This document shows positions 17,149-26,256 of a DNA stretch of 64,000 nt, piece after piece. Position numbers and translations under genes: made by a program. Below the pieces are notes generated by a model, which was not told where the DNA came from, made no database searches, and saw only the letters and a program-made list of their open reading frames with translations. Each line of letters opens with the position of its first letter. Position 1 is the stretch's first letter. This DNA is from Streptomyces mutabilis (lineage in GTDB: Bacteria > Actinomycetota > Actinomycetes > Streptomycetales > Streptomycetaceae). The stretch lies in assembly GCF_014649815.1 (NCBI RefSeq), contig NZ_BMTT01000020.1, positions 1-64,000 of the forward strand. Reading direction: 5' to 3'.

Positions 17149-17334
17149 CCGGCCGGAGTGACGCCGGGGAACGCCCGCGCCAGGGTATTCGAAAAGACGG
17201 TCGGAAACCCCACGAAGGGGTGAAGTGCCCCATTACTGCTGACGGTTCGGCGCGCGCGGGGACATCCTTTCCGGGTCCCGAGCATGTCGCTCATGCGTGT
17301 CCCGCACGCATGTCCCACTGGGGGTCCCACCACC

Positions 17335-18279
17335 TTGAACGGCAACGCCTTCCGCATGCCCGCACGCCGCCTCGCCACCGTCGCGGCGGCCACGGCCCTC
17401 GCCGCCGGTCCCGCGGCGCTGGCCGGCGCGGGCACCGCTCACGCGACCGGTGACCACGGCCGCGCGAGCGCCACCGTCCTGCGCACCGGGCTCGACGTGT
17501 CCCTGCTCGACAAGACCGTGAACGTCCCGCTCACCGTCACCCTCAACGAGGTGCGGGCACCCGAGAGCGCCGAGAAGACCGCGCTGACCGCCCGCCTCGA
17601 CGGCGTCGACGGCGGCAGGCCCTTCAGCGTCCTGCGCGCCGACGTGGCGCGGACGAAGGCGACGGCGACCGCGGCGAAGAGCGAGGGCCGCACCGAACTG
17701 GCCCACGCCGAGGTGCACGTGCCCGGCCTGCCCCTGCTGTCCCTGATCGAGCTCGAGAAAGTCACCTCCACGGCGACCTGCGAGGCCGGGAAGGCACCGG
17801 TCGCCGACGCCGACCTGCTGGGCGCGGTGACCGTCCTCGGGAAGAAGGTCACGCTGACCACCGGCGGGCCGACGGAGGTGAAGGTGCCCGGCGTCGGCGA
17901 GGTGCGGCTCGACCTCTCCAAGACGCAGACCACCTCGCGGACGGCCGCCGCCACCGCGCTCGAACTCAACGTGTCCGTCAACCCCCTCGACCTGAACGTC
18001 GCCGAGGTCGACGGCACCCTGACCCTGGCCGAGGCGACCTGCGAGTCCCCGGCCGCTCCGGAGCCCGACGAGGCACAGCCCCCGGCGAAGGGCGAGGAGC
18101 CCGCCGCCGGGCCGGAGGCCGAACCCGCCGCCGACGTCCGGCCCCAGGGCGCCCGCGCCGAGGCCGACCTGGCCGAGACCGGCGGCAGCTCGGCGACCCC
18201 GTACATCGCCGCGAGCGCCGCCGCCCTGGTCCTGGCGGGCGGCGGCGCCCTGGTCCTGGCCCGGCGCAGGCGCGGCTGA
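17335..18279 (+). CDS. Secreted surface protein with LAETG sortase signal
   Basis: About 314 residues. An N-terminal signal peptide (basic RMPARR, hydrophobic core, AHA cleavage region) leads into a Thr-rich, Lys-containing exported domain with two cysteines in similar TCE contexts. A Pro/Glu/Ala-rich wall-spanning stretch follows. The C terminus has LAETG, a hydrophobic helix and RRRRG, which is the class E sortase LAxTG signal known for Streptomyces chaplins and related proteins. The start is uncertain: TTG at 17335 behind GGGGG is used, with ATG at 17356 or 17284 possible. The 186 bases upstream hold no gene. Function unknown beyond cell-wall attachment. Confidence 0.85.
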   Translation: MNGNAFRMPARRLATVAAATALAAGPAALAGAGTAHATGDHGRASATVLRTGLDVSLLDKTVNVPLTVTLNEVRAPESAEKTALTARLDGVDGGRPFSVLRADVARTKATATAAKSEGRTELAHAEVHVPGLPLLSLIELEKVTSTATCEAGKAPVADADLLGAVTVLGKKVTLTTGGPTEVKVPGVGEVRLDLSKTQTTSRTAAATALELNVSVNPLDLNVAEVDGTLTLAEATCESPAAPEPDEAQPPAKGEEPAAGPEAEPAADVRPQGARAEADLAETGGSSATPYIAASAAALVLAGGGALVLARRRRG

Positions 18280-18347
18280 CGAGCGGGGGGTGGCGGGAGC
18301 GCGCGGGGCGGGGACCGGCCGGGGAGGACCCGTCCTGGCCGTACGCC

Positions 18348-19430
18348 TCAGGACGGTCCCGTCACCGCCCGCCTCAGCGCCCCCAGGAAACCGTCCGTGG
18401 TCGCCCGGTCCCGTACCGCCAGCCGCAGCCACTCCTCGCCCAGCCCCGGGAAGGTGTCGCCGCGCCGCACCGCGTACCCGAGGTCGCGCAGCCGGTGGCG
18501 CACGGCGGCGGCGTGCGGGAGGCGGAGGAGGACGAAGGGGCCCTCGGCGGCAGCGACGATCCGCAGGCCGGCGTCGGTGAACTCGGCGAGCCCGGCGACC
18601 AGGTGGGCCCGGTCCGCGGCGGTGCGGTGGGCCGCGCGGGCGGCCTCCGCCAGCGCACGTGGCGCCACGCATGCCTCCGCCGCCGCCAGCGCGGGCGTGG
18701 ACACGGGCCACAGGGGCTGGGCGCGTTCCAGGTCCGCGATCGTCTCCGGCGCCGCGAGGACGTAGCCGATGCGCAGCCCCGCCAGCCCCCACGTCTTGGT
18801 GAGGCTGCGCAGGACCACCAGCCCGGGGACGTCCGTCCGCCCGGCCAGCGCCTCCCGCTCGCCCGGCACCGCGTCCAGGAACGCCTCGTCCACGACCAGC
18901 GTCCGCCCGGGACGGGCCAGTTCCACGATCGCGGCCGCCGGATGCAGTACCGACGTCGGATTCGTCGGATTGCCGATCACCACCAGGTCGGCGTCCTCCG
19001 GGACGGCCGCCGGGTCCAGCCGGAAACCGTCCGCCTCCCGCAGCAACACCCGGTCGACCGTGTGCCCCGCGTCCCGCAGTGCCGCCTCCGGCTCCGTGAA
19101 CTGAGGGTGCACCACGACCGGCCGGCGCACCTTCAGCGCCCGCGCCAGCAGCACGAACGCCTCCGCGGCGCCCGCCGTCAGCAGCACCCGCTCCACCGGC
19201 AGCCCGTGCCGCGCCGCCACCGCCGCCCGCGCCGCCCGCCCGTCCGGGTACGCCGCGAGGGAGCCGAGAGAGGCGGCGACGTGCTCGCGCAGCCAGGCCG
19301 GAGGAGTGTCCGCGCGGACGTTCACCGCGAGGTCCACCAGCGCCGAGCCGTCGTCGCGCACCTCGGCGTCCCCGTGGTGCCGCAGATCAGGCCCCTGGGC
19401 CTCAGTGTGCGTGGGAGTGTGCGTGTCCAT
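18348..19430 (-). CDS. cobC: PLP-dependent CobC, L-threonine-phosphate decarboxylase type
   Basis: 360 residues. A histidinol-phosphate-aminotransferase-like PLP enzyme with the cofactor aspartate in LVVIGNPTNPTS and LVVDEAFLD, and the PLP lysine in LTKTWGLAGLRIGY (near 213). In cobalamin synthesis this family (CobD of Salmonella, actinobacterial CobC) makes (R)-1-aminopropan-2-ol phosphate for the lower-ligand arm. The start overlaps the end of the cbiX gene by 29 bases in another frame. Last gene of the cob cluster, convergent with the LAETG gene across 68 bases. Confidence 0.85.
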   Translation of the reverse strand: MDTHTPTHTEAQGPDLRHHGDAEVRDDGSALVDLAVNVRADTPPAWLREHVAASLGSLAAYPDGRAARAAVAARHGLPVERVLLTAGAAEAFVLLARALKVRRPVVVHPQFTEPEAALRDAGHTVDRVLLREADGFRLDPAAVPEDADLVVIGNPTNPTSVLHPAAAIVELARPGRTLVVDEAFLDAVPGEREALAGRTDVPGLVVLRSLTKTWGLAGLRIGYVLAAPETIADLERAQPLWPVSTPALAAAEACVAPRALAEAARAAHRTAADRAHLVAGLAEFTDAGLRIVAAAEGPFVLLRLPHAAAVRHRLRDLGYAVRRGDTFPGLGEEWLRLAVRDRATTDGFLGALRRAVTGPS

Positions 19431-20316
19431 GCCCGTGGTGCCCGTGGTGGTGGTCGTCGTCGTCGGGGTGGAAGTGCGGCTGCTGCGGCAGTCCCACCTT
19501 GTCCTCGAAACCGGGCAGCGCGATCCGGTACACGCAGGAGTCGCAGTTCATCCGCAGATCGCCCTTGACGGCCTCCTCGTACCGCTCCCACACCAGGTCC
19601 AGCAGCTCCGGCTCCGGCCCGATGACATCGGCCGACCGCACCTCGGTCTCCGGGTGCGCCGCCGCCCACACCTCGGTCTGGTGCCGGACCCGGTCCGGGA
19701 GGATGCCGGTGAACAGGAAGTACGGGAGCACCACGACCCGCCGCGCCCCCAGCCGCGCGCACCGGTCCAGGCCGCCCGGCACGTCCGGCTTCGCCAGCGA
19801 CACGAACGCCGTCTCCACGGCCGCGTATCCGCGCCCCTCCCACAGCAGCCGCGCCGCCTTGAACACCTCGGCGTTGGCGTCCGGGTCCGTCGACCCGCGC
19901 CCGACCAGCAGCACGGTCACCTCGGCCGGGTCCCAGGACGGGTCGACCACCTGAGCCAGCCGCCGCTCCAGCACCCGCAGCAGTGCCGGGTGCGGGCCCA
20001 GCGGACGCCCGTAGGTGTAGGTGATGCCGGGGTGGCGCTCCTTCTCGCGGGACAGCGCCGCCGGGATGTCGCCCTTGGCGTGCCCGGCGGACACCAGCAT
20101 CAGCGGCACCGCGGCGAACCGGCGCACCCCGCGCTCCACCAGCTCGGCGACGGCCTCGCCCAGCGGCGGCGGGGACAGCTCGATGAAGCCGCCCGCGACG
20201 GGCAGTTCGGGGTGGCGGCGGCCCAGCTCGCGCACGAAGTCGCGGAAGGCCTCGGCTCCGGCCTCGTCCCGGGTGCCGTGTCCGGCGATGAGCAGGGCGG
20301 GCGGCGGGGTGGTCAC
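19402..20316 (-). CDS. cbiX: Sirohydrochlorin chelatase CbiX-like with His-rich tail
   Basis: 304 residues. Two CbiX/SirB half-domains are present: LLIAGHGTRDEAGAEAF at the N terminus with the metal-binding histidine, and LLVGRGSTDPDANAE in the second half. CDSCVYR supplies two cysteines. The last 24 residues contain 12 histidines and a DDDD patch, as in metal-storing CbiX tails. It may insert cobalt into sirohydrochlorin or iron for sirohaem. This cluster also encodes a late cobaltochelatase, so the second use, or a cobalt-buffer role, deserves weight. Starts by GTGA overlap with cobH. Confidence 0.88.
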   Translation of the reverse strand: MTTPPPALLIAGHGTRDEAGAEAFRDFVRELGRRHPELPVAGGFIELSPPPLGEAVAELVERGVRRFAAVPLMLVSAGHAKGDIPAALSREKERHPGITYTYGRPLGPHPALLRVLERRLAQVVDPSWDPAEVTVLLVGRGSTDPDANAEVFKAARLLWEGRGYAAVETAFVSLAKPDVPGGLDRCARLGARRVVVLPYFLFTGILPDRVRHQTEVWAAAHPETEVRSADVIGPEPELLDLVWERYEEAVKGDLRMNCDSCVYRIALPGFEDKVGLPQQPHFHPDDDDHHHGHHGHGHAHSHAH

Positions 20317-20915
20317 GATTTCTCCTCGAAGTGCGGATCGGAGTACGAAGTGGGGTGGTACAGCAGGGCGTTGAGCGCGGCGGCGGCGACCGCCGAACCG
20401 CCCTTCTCGGACACGTTGCTGACGGCGGGCAGGCCGCTCTCGCGCAACGCGGCCTTGGACTCGGCCGCGCCGACGAACCCGACGGGCAGACCGATGACGA
20501 GCGCCGGGTCGGCGTCCAGGGTGAGCAGTTCCTCCAGGGCGGTCGGCGCGCAGCCGATCACCCACAGCGCGCCCGGCCCGACCTGTTCGTACGCCAGCCG
20601 TACGGCGTGCGCGGAGCGGGTCAGACCGGGCCCGGACCGGGCCTCCTTGAGCCGGCAGACCGTCTCGCGCCGGGTGATGCCCGCGGCGACCATCTCGACG
20701 TCCACGACGACGGGCGCCCCGGCGTGCAGCGCGGAGTACGCCTTCTCCAGCGCGGCCTCGTCCGTGACGAGGTCGGTGGCGTAGTCGAGGTCGGCGGCGG
20801 AGTGGATGACCCGCTCCACCACCGCCCGGGTCAGCGGCGGGAAGTGCGAGGTGTCCAGGCGGGCGCGCAGCCGCCGGAAGGACTCCTGCTCGATGGGGTG
20901 GACGACACGGCTCAT
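20313..20915 (-). CDS. cobH: Precorrin-8X methylmutase CobH/CbiC
   Basis: 200 residues, full length. It moves the methyl group from C11 to C12 to give hydrogenobyrinic or cobyrinic acid. The family start HPIEQESFRRLRARLDT, the catalytic histidine region RVIHSAADLDYA and the GLPVGFVGAAESK segment are clear. It begins with an ATGA overlap with the upstream CbiG-CobJ fusion gene and ends in a GTGA overlap with cbiX, so it is embedded in a tightly coupled operon. Confidence 0.95.
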   Translation of the reverse strand: MSRVVHPIEQESFRRLRARLDTSHFPPLTRAVVERVIHSAADLDYATDLVTDEAALEKAYSALHAGAPVVVDVEMVAAGITRRETVCRLKEARSGPGLTRSAHAVRLAYEQVGPGALWVIGCAPTALEELLTLDADPALVIGLPVGFVGAAESKAALRESGLPAVSNVSEKGGSAVAAAALNALLYHPTSYSDPHFEEKS

Positions 20916-22606
20916 CGCGGCCCCTCCGCGGACGTCCCCTGCCAGCGGTAGCCGCGCGGCGTCACCATGCGCCCGGCGATCTCACGGGTCGCGGTGTTGC
21001 CGACCGTCACGACCGTCATCATGTCGACCGTCGCCGGGTCGAGCGCGGCGAGCGTGGTCAGCCGGCTCGACTCGTCGGCCCGCGACGCGTTGCGCACGAC
21101 ACCCACCGGCGTGGCCGGCGCCCGGTGCTCCGCGAGGATCGCCAGCGCCTTGGGCAACTGCCAGTCCCGGCCCCGGCTGCGCGGGTTGTAGAACGTCACG
21201 ACGATGTCCGCCTCGGCCGCCGCCCGCACCCGCCGCTCGATGACCTCCCACGGCGTGTGCAGGTCGGACAGGCTGATCGACACGTGGTCGTGACCGAGCG
21301 GCGCGCCCAGGACCGCCGCGGCCGCCAGCGCCGCCGTCACCCCGGGCACCCCGACCACGTCGATGTCGTCGGACGCCTCCGCGAGCGCGGGGGAGGCCAT
21401 CGCGTACACCCCGGCGTCCCCGCTCCCGATCAGTGCCACGGCGTGCCCGCGCCGGGCCTCCTCCACCGCGGTCCGGGCCCGCTCCTCCTCGGCGCCGAGC
21501 CCCGACTCCAGGACCCGCGTGCCGGGCCGCAGCAGGTCGCGGATCTGGTCGACGTACTGGTCGAGCCCGACCAGCACCGACGCCCGCCGCAGCTCCGCCT
21601 GCGCGCGCGGCGTGACCAGGTCCCGGGCGCCCGGACCGAGCCCGACCACCGCGAGCCGCCCGCGCCCCGGCCGCCGTACGACCGCGCAGGTCGCCATCGC
21701 CGGAGTGGCCGCCGACTTGCGCTTGGGCACGAGGAGTTCGCCACCGCGCACCAGCGCCGCCGCCTCCGCGACCGACGGGGTGCCGACGGCCGCGAGCGGG
21801 GCGTCGGACGGGTTGGGCACCTCGATACCCGCCAGCTCGTCGGCGGCGTACGTCACCAGGGGCACGCCCAGCCGCTCGGCGGCACCCACGATCCCCGGCT
21901 CCTGCGCCTTGGCGTCCACGGTGGCCAGCTCGGCCACCGACGCGGCGGACAGCCCGGACTCCCGCAGGGCCGTCTCCACCAGCCCGTGGACCTCGTCCAC
22001 CGGAGCGCCCTTCGAGGCGCCCACCCCGACGACCAGGGACGGCGGACGCAGGACGACCTCCCGCTCGGCCGGCTCCACCAGCCGGTCGGTGACCCGGACC
22101 GCGTACGCACCGGCCTCGGCGACCGGCAGCGGCGGCAGCGGCCAGCTCACCTCCGCCCGCAGCGCCACCGGCTCGCCGTCCAGCAGGGCCCGCGAGACCC
22201 CGGCGACATCGCCCTCCACGGGCAGTCCGAGCGTGTCCAGGCCGGCCAGGCCCACGGCGTCCGTCGCCGTCGTCACCACCGGCTCGGCGCCCAGCACCTC
22301 GCCGACCGCGCGGGCCAGTTCGTTGGCGCCGCCGCCGTGACCGCCGACCAGCGACACGGCGTACCGCCCGCCCTCGTCGACGCACACCACTCCCGGGTCG
22401 GTCCGCTTGTCGTCCAGCAACGGAGCCACGAGGCGGACCACGGCCCCGGTCGCCAGGAAGCACACGAGCTGCTCGCACTCGGCGAACGCGGTCCGCACGG
22501 CGTCCGCGACGGGACCCCCGTACACGCGCGTGCGGTCCGGCCACGCCGCGGCCAGCCGGTCCCGCGCCGCAGCTCCCGCCGCGGTGGCGGAAATGAGGCC
22601 GATCAA
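20912..22606 (-). CDS. cobJ: Fused CbiG (CobE-like) and precorrin-3B C17-methyltransferase CobJ/CbiH
   Basis: 564 residues, two enzymes in one chain. Residues 1 to about 310 resemble CbiG/CobE: FLATGAVVRLVAPLL, VSLVGGHGGGANELA and GVGASKGAPVDEV. Residues from about 320 form the SAM methyltransferase with LAVVGLGPGARDLVTPRA, IGSGDAGVYAMASP and VVTFYNPRSRGRDWQL, which methylates C17 with ring contraction. The start is TTG: AAGGAG lies six bases ahead, and it overlaps the cobL stop as TTGA. No nearby ATG or GTG fits. Confidence 0.93.
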   Translation of the reverse strand: MIGLISATAAGAAARDRLAAAWPDRTRVYGGPVADAVRTAFAECEQLVCFLATGAVVRLVAPLLDDKRTDPGVVCVDEGGRYAVSLVGGHGGGANELARAVGEVLGAEPVVTTATDAVGLAGLDTLGLPVEGDVAGVSRALLDGEPVALRAEVSWPLPPLPVAEAGAYAVRVTDRLVEPAEREVVLRPPSLVVGVGASKGAPVDEVHGLVETALRESGLSAASVAELATVDAKAQEPGIVGAAERLGVPLVTYAADELAGIEVPNPSDAPLAAVGTPSVAEAAALVRGGELLVPKRKSAATPAMATCAVVRRPGRGRLAVVGLGPGARDLVTPRAQAELRRASVLVGLDQYVDQIRDLLRPGTRVLESGLGAEEERARTAVEEARRGHAVALIGSGDAGVYAMASPALAEASDDIDVVGVPGVTAALAAAAVLGAPLGHDHVSISLSDLHTPWEVIERRVRAAAEADIVVTFYNPRSRGRDWQLPKALAILAEHRAPATPVGVVRNASRADESSRLTTLAALDPATVDMMTVVTVGNTATREIAGRMVTPRGYRWQGTSAEGPR

Positions 22607-23838
22607 AGGGAAACTCCTTCGGTACGGCTGTGCGGCCTCTCGCCCCACAGCAGGAACACGGGATTGGTGGCCGCCAGCCGGGTCACGTCACCCGGCAGCG
22701 GCGCCAGCCGGGACGACTGCAGCAGCACCCCGTCACACTCCAGCCCGGCGCCGAGCAGCGCCTCGCGGGCCGCCGGCACCCGGTCCAGCGCGGCCATCGC
22801 GACGACCACGGCCCGCCGGGCGCGCCGCGCGCAGGCGGCGACGATGGCGGGCAGCTCGCGCCCGCCGCCCCCGACGAACACGGAGTCCGGGTCGTCCAGG
22901 TCGGACAGGACCGTGGGCGCCGCCCCGTGCACCACCCGCACGTCCACATCGTGCGCGGCGGCGTTGGCGCGCACCCGCTCCACGCCGTCCGGCGTCTTCT
23001 CGACGGCGGTGACGGCCGCGCCGAGCCGCGCGCACTCCACGGCCACGGACCCCGAGCCCGCCCCGACGTCCCACACCAAATCCCCGGGCCGGGGCCCGAG
23101 CCGGGCCAGCGCCAGAGCCCGCACCTCGTACTTGGTGATCATCGAGTCGCGGTGGGCGAAATCCGTCTCGTCCAGCGCCCACCCGGCGGGCCCCGGCCGC
23201 GGCCCGGCGACCGAGCGCACCGGCCCCAGCGCCCGCGCCTCGTCCAGGCACAGCACCACACTCACCGCCGCCCCCCAGTCACGCCCGGCGGCCTCGACGG
23301 GCGTCACCCGCTCCACGCGCTCGTCGGCGGTGCCCAGCGCGGAGGCGACGACCAGGACCCGCGGGTCGGTCCGCAGCGCGGCGCCCAGCTCCGCCGGGCC
23401 GGCGCCGGGCCCGGTCAGCACGGCGACCTTCGGGTGCGCCCGGCACAGGTTCACTGCCGTCCGCAGGTCCCGTCCGTGCGCGCTGGCCACCACGGCGTCG
23501 TCCCACGGCAGCCCCGCCCGCGCGAACGCGGCGGCGACGGACGAGACCCCGGGCCGCACGTCCAGCCGCTGAGCCCCGAACCGCTCGGCCAGCACCCGCA
23601 CGATCCCGAAGAACCCCGGGTCGCCGGAGGCCAGCACGACCACCGGCCGCTCCTTCGCGACGTACTCCGCGACCGTGTCCAGGGCGGGAGCCAGCGCCCC
23701 GAGGACGACCCGCTCGGCCCCCTCGGGCAGCCGTACGGCCTCCAGGTGCCGCCGCCCGCCGACGACCAGCTCCGCACCCGCGACGACGTCCCCGGCGGGC
23801 GCCGCACCGGCGGCCCCCATCCCCACGACGGTGATCAC
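22603..23838 (-). CDS. cobL: Precorrin-6Y C5,15-methyltransferase (decarboxylating) CobL
   Basis: 411 residues, a CbiE-CbiT fusion. The N-terminal CbiE part has ITVVGMGAAG and VLASGDPGFFGIVRVL; the C-terminal Rossmann CbiT part has LVWDVGAGSGSVAVECARLG for SAM binding. It methylates C5 and C15 and decarboxylates the C12 acetate. The GTG start overlaps the cobM stop by four bases. The family is normally 390-420 residues, so it is intact. Confidence 0.95.
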   Translation of the reverse strand: MITVVGMGAAGAAPAGDVVAGAELVVGGRRHLEAVRLPEGAERVVLGALAPALDTVAEYVAKERPVVVLASGDPGFFGIVRVLAERFGAQRLDVRPGVSSVAAAFARAGLPWDDAVVASAHGRDLRTAVNLCRAHPKVAVLTGPGAGPAELGAALRTDPRVLVVASALGTADERVERVTPVEAAGRDWGAAVSVVLCLDEARALGPVRSVAGPRPGPAGWALDETDFAHRDSMITKYEVRALALARLGPRPGDLVWDVGAGSGSVAVECARLGAAVTAVEKTPDGVERVRANAAAHDVDVRVVHGAAPTVLSDLDDPDSVFVGGGGRELPAIVAACARRARRAVVVAMAALDRVPAAREALLGAGLECDGVLLQSSRLAPLPGDVTRLAATNPVFLLWGERPHSRTEGVSL

Positions 23839-24671
23839 GTGCTTGCACCCCGCGCGCGCAGCTCACGCCGCGCCTCCGGATCGGCCTTCCGGTAGCCGTG
23901 GAAGTGCCCCGGGTGGTACAGGTGCGAGCGCGTGCCGTGCGCGTCGAGGGCCGGGCCGACCAGGAACAGGGTGTGCTTCCAGAGCTTGTGCTCCTTGACC
24001 GTCTCCTCCAGCGTGCCGATCGTGCACTTCACGACCAGCTCCTCCGGCCAGGTGGCCTGGTACGCGACGACCACCGGGGTGTCGGTCGGGTAGCCGCCCT
24101 CCAGCAGCTCCCGCACCAGCTGCCCGCTGCGCGCCGCCGACAGGAACACCGCCATGGTCGTCCCGTGCTTCGCGAACTCGCGAACCTCCTCCCCGGGCGG
24201 CATCGGCGTCTTGCCGCCGCCGAGCCGCGTGAGGACGACGGACTGCGCCACCTCCGGGATCGTCAGCTCCCGCTGCGCCAGCGCGGCCACGGCGGAGAAG
24301 GCGGAGACACCGGGCACGACCTCGGTCGCGATGCCGATCTCCGCGCACCGGTCCAGCTGCTCCTGCGTTCCGCCCCACAGCGCCGGATCGCCGGAGTGGA
24401 TACGGGCAACCCGCAGCCCCTCCTGAGACGCCCGCCGGTAGACGGCCACGACGTCTTCGAGCGACATCGTCGCCGAGTCCAGTACCTCGGCGCCCTCCCG
24501 CGCGTGCTGCAGCACCTCCGCCTGCACCAGGCTCGCCGCCCAGATGACGACGTCGGCCTCCGCGATGGCGCGCGCCGCGCGGAACGTCAGCAGGTCGGCG
24601 GCGCCGGGACCGGCGCCGACGAAGGTCACCCTGCCGGTACGGGCAGCGGCATCACGGGCCATGGAATCCAT
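23835..24671 (-). CDS. cobM: Precorrin-4 C11-methyltransferase CobM
   Basis: 278 residues. A SAM-dependent uroporphyrinogen-type methyltransferase: VTFVGAGPGAADLLTFRAAR, IHSGDPALWGGTQEQ and VVPGVSAFSAVAALAQRE are diagnostic of CobM/CbiF. The ATG before DSMARDA was chosen because GGAAAGGA precedes it at suitable distance; a second ATG lies nine bases inside. It is the first gene of the second half of the cob cluster. The 86 bases ahead are shared with the divergent ZIP transporter gene, so this half probably has its own promoter. Confidence 0.95.
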   Translation of the reverse strand: MDSMARDAAARTGRVTFVGAGPGAADLLTFRAARAIAEADVVIWAASLVQAEVLQHAREGAEVLDSATMSLEDVVAVYRRASQEGLRVARIHSGDPALWGGTQEQLDRCAEIGIATEVVPGVSAFSAVAALAQRELTIPEVAQSVVLTRLGGGKTPMPPGEEVREFAKHGTTMAVFLSAARSGQLVRELLEGGYPTDTPVVVAYQATWPEELVVKCTIGTLEETVKEHKLWKHTLFLVGPALDAHGTRSHLYHPGHFHGYRKADPEARRELRARGAST

Positions 24672-24757
24672 GGGACGGGGTCCTTTCCTACGCATACTTA
24701 CTGCCGTTGCTGCTGTCGTGCGCACGGATCCGCGCTCCGATCGGATAGCAAGGGCCC

Positions 24758-25486
24758 ATGGCGGTCTTCGTCGCGCTCGGCGCGTTCCTGATGACGCTGG
24801 CCGGCGGCTGGACGGCACAGCGGGTGACCGACCGGCGCCACCTGGTGCTGGGCCTGGCCGGCGGCCTGATGCTGGGTGTGGTCGGACTCGACCTGCTGCC
24901 GGAGGCACTGGAGGCGGCCGGCGACGAGGTGTTCGGAGTGCCCGAGGCGCTGCTGCTCTTCGTCGCCGGCTTCCTGCTCGCGCACCTGGTGGAACGCCTG
25001 CTGGCCGCCCGCCGCGCCGCGCACGGAGGCGAGGAGGACGGACACCGCTCGCCCGAGGTGGGCCTGACGGCCGCCGCCGCGATGGTCGGACACAGCGCGA
25101 TGGACGGCGTGGCGATCGGCGCGGCCTTCCAGATCGGCGGAGGCATGGGCGCGGCGGTCGCGATGGCGGTGATCGCCCACGACTTCGCGGACGGCTTCAA
25201 CACCTACACCCTCACCAGCCTGTACGGGAACGCCCGCCGCCGCGCGATCGCGATGCTGTTCGCCGACGCCCTGGCCCCGGTGGCCGGCGCGGCCTCCACG
25301 CTCCTGTTCACCATCCCGGAGGGCGTACTCGGCGCGTATCTCGGCCTCTTCGGCGGCGCGCTGCTCTACCTCGCCGCCGCCGAAATCCTCCCCGAGGCCC
25401 ACCACGAGCACCCGGCCCGCTCGACGCTTTTGTGCACGGTCGCGGGCGCGGCGTTCATCTGGCTGGTGGTGGGCGTGGCCGAATGA
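24758..25486 (+). CDS. ZIP-family metal transporter inside the cobalamin cluster
   Basis: 242 residues with about eight hydrophobic helices. The two metal-site helices characteristic of ZIP proteins are present: GHSAMDGVAIGAAF and AHDFADGFNTYT. A His/Glu-containing cytoplasmic loop (HGGEEDGHRSPE) lies before them, and HHEHP follows near the C terminus. It should import a divalent metal, usually zinc; cobalt is possible given its place. The only plus-strand gene of the cluster, divergent from cobM and ending 20 bases from the cobI stop. A TAGCAA at 24742-24747 may be a -10 box giving a very short or absent leader. Confidence 0.88.
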   Translation: MAVFVALGAFLMTLAGGWTAQRVTDRRHLVLGLAGGLMLGVVGLDLLPEALEAAGDEVFGVPEALLLFVAGFLLAHLVERLLAARRAAHGGEEDGHRSPEVGLTAAAAMVGHSAMDGVAIGAAFQIGGGMGAAVAMAVIAHDFADGFNTYTLTSLYGNARRRAIAMLFADALAPVAGAASTLLFTIPEGVLGAYLGLFGGALLYLAAAEILPEAHHEHPARSTLLCTVAGAAFIWLVVGVAE

Positions 25487-25506
25487 GCCGCCGTCCCTGG
25501 AGAGGT

Positions 25507-26256
25507 TCACAGCTTCCCGCCCCGCCCGCCCTCGCGCCGGGCGGGCGCGATGAGCGTAGAGAGGTACGGCAGCGGTCCGCCGTCCAGCTCCGCCGCGGCC
25601 CGCACCGACTCCTCCGGCAGCCCCAGCGCCGACCCCCACACGGCGTCGTCCAGCCGCCCGGTCTCCCGCAGCGCCTCGGCGACCTCGGCCGCCTGCCGGC
25701 CGAACTTGTAGGCGACGACCGTACCCGGCCCGTTCAACGCGTCCTTGAGCACGGCGGCCCCCGCGGTCACCGGCACCAGCGTCAACGGCTCGGTGCCCTC
25801 GGTCAGCACCGCGCCCGACCGCGCCGCGAGGTCCTGCATGGCGGTGATCCCCGGCACGGTCTCCACGGCGGTGCCCGGCACCAGCTCGCCGACGGTCTGC
25901 GCGAGATAGGTGAAGGTGGAGTACACGTTGGGGTCGCCGATGGTCGCGAAGGCCACGCTGCCGTGTTCCCTGAGCAGCCCGGCCACCCGCTCCCCGGCCG
26001 CGTCCCACGCCGCCTCACGGCGCGTCCGGTCGGTGCGCTCGTTCAGCGCGAACACGACCCGTACGACCTTGTCGGCGGGGACGTAGTGCAGCACGGTGGC
26101 CTCCGCCCGCCCCCGCTCCCCGCCATCCTTTCCATCGGATGCAGCCATCACGGGTACGACGACGACCTCGGCGGCCCGCAGCGCGTTGACCCCCTTGACG
26201 GTCACCAGCTCCGGGTCCCCGGGCCCGACTCCGACCCCGACCAGCCTGCTGCTCAT
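25507..26256 (-). CDS. cobI: Precorrin-2 C20-methyltransferase CobI
   Basis: 249 residues. It methylates precorrin-2 at C20 with SAM to give precorrin-3A. Family signatures are LVGVGVGPGDPELVTVKGV, the FATIGDPNVYSTFTYLA loop and VETVPGITAMQDLAA. The ATG overlaps the cobB stop (ATGA). It is the last gene of the riboswitch-led half of the cluster; its stop faces the stop of the plus-strand ZIP gene across 20 bases with no clear terminator. Confidence 0.95.
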   Translation of the reverse strand: MSSRLVGVGVGPGDPELVTVKGVNALRAAEVVVVPVMAASDGKDGGERGRAEATVLHYVPADKVVRVVFALNERTDRTRREAAWDAAGERVAGLLREHGSVAFATIGDPNVYSTFTYLAQTVGELVPGTAVETVPGITAMQDLAARSGAVLTEGTEPLTLVPVTAGAAVLKDALNGPGTVVAYKFGRQAAEVAEALRETGRLDDAVWGSALGLPEESVRAAAELDGGPLPYLSTLIAPARREGGRGGKL

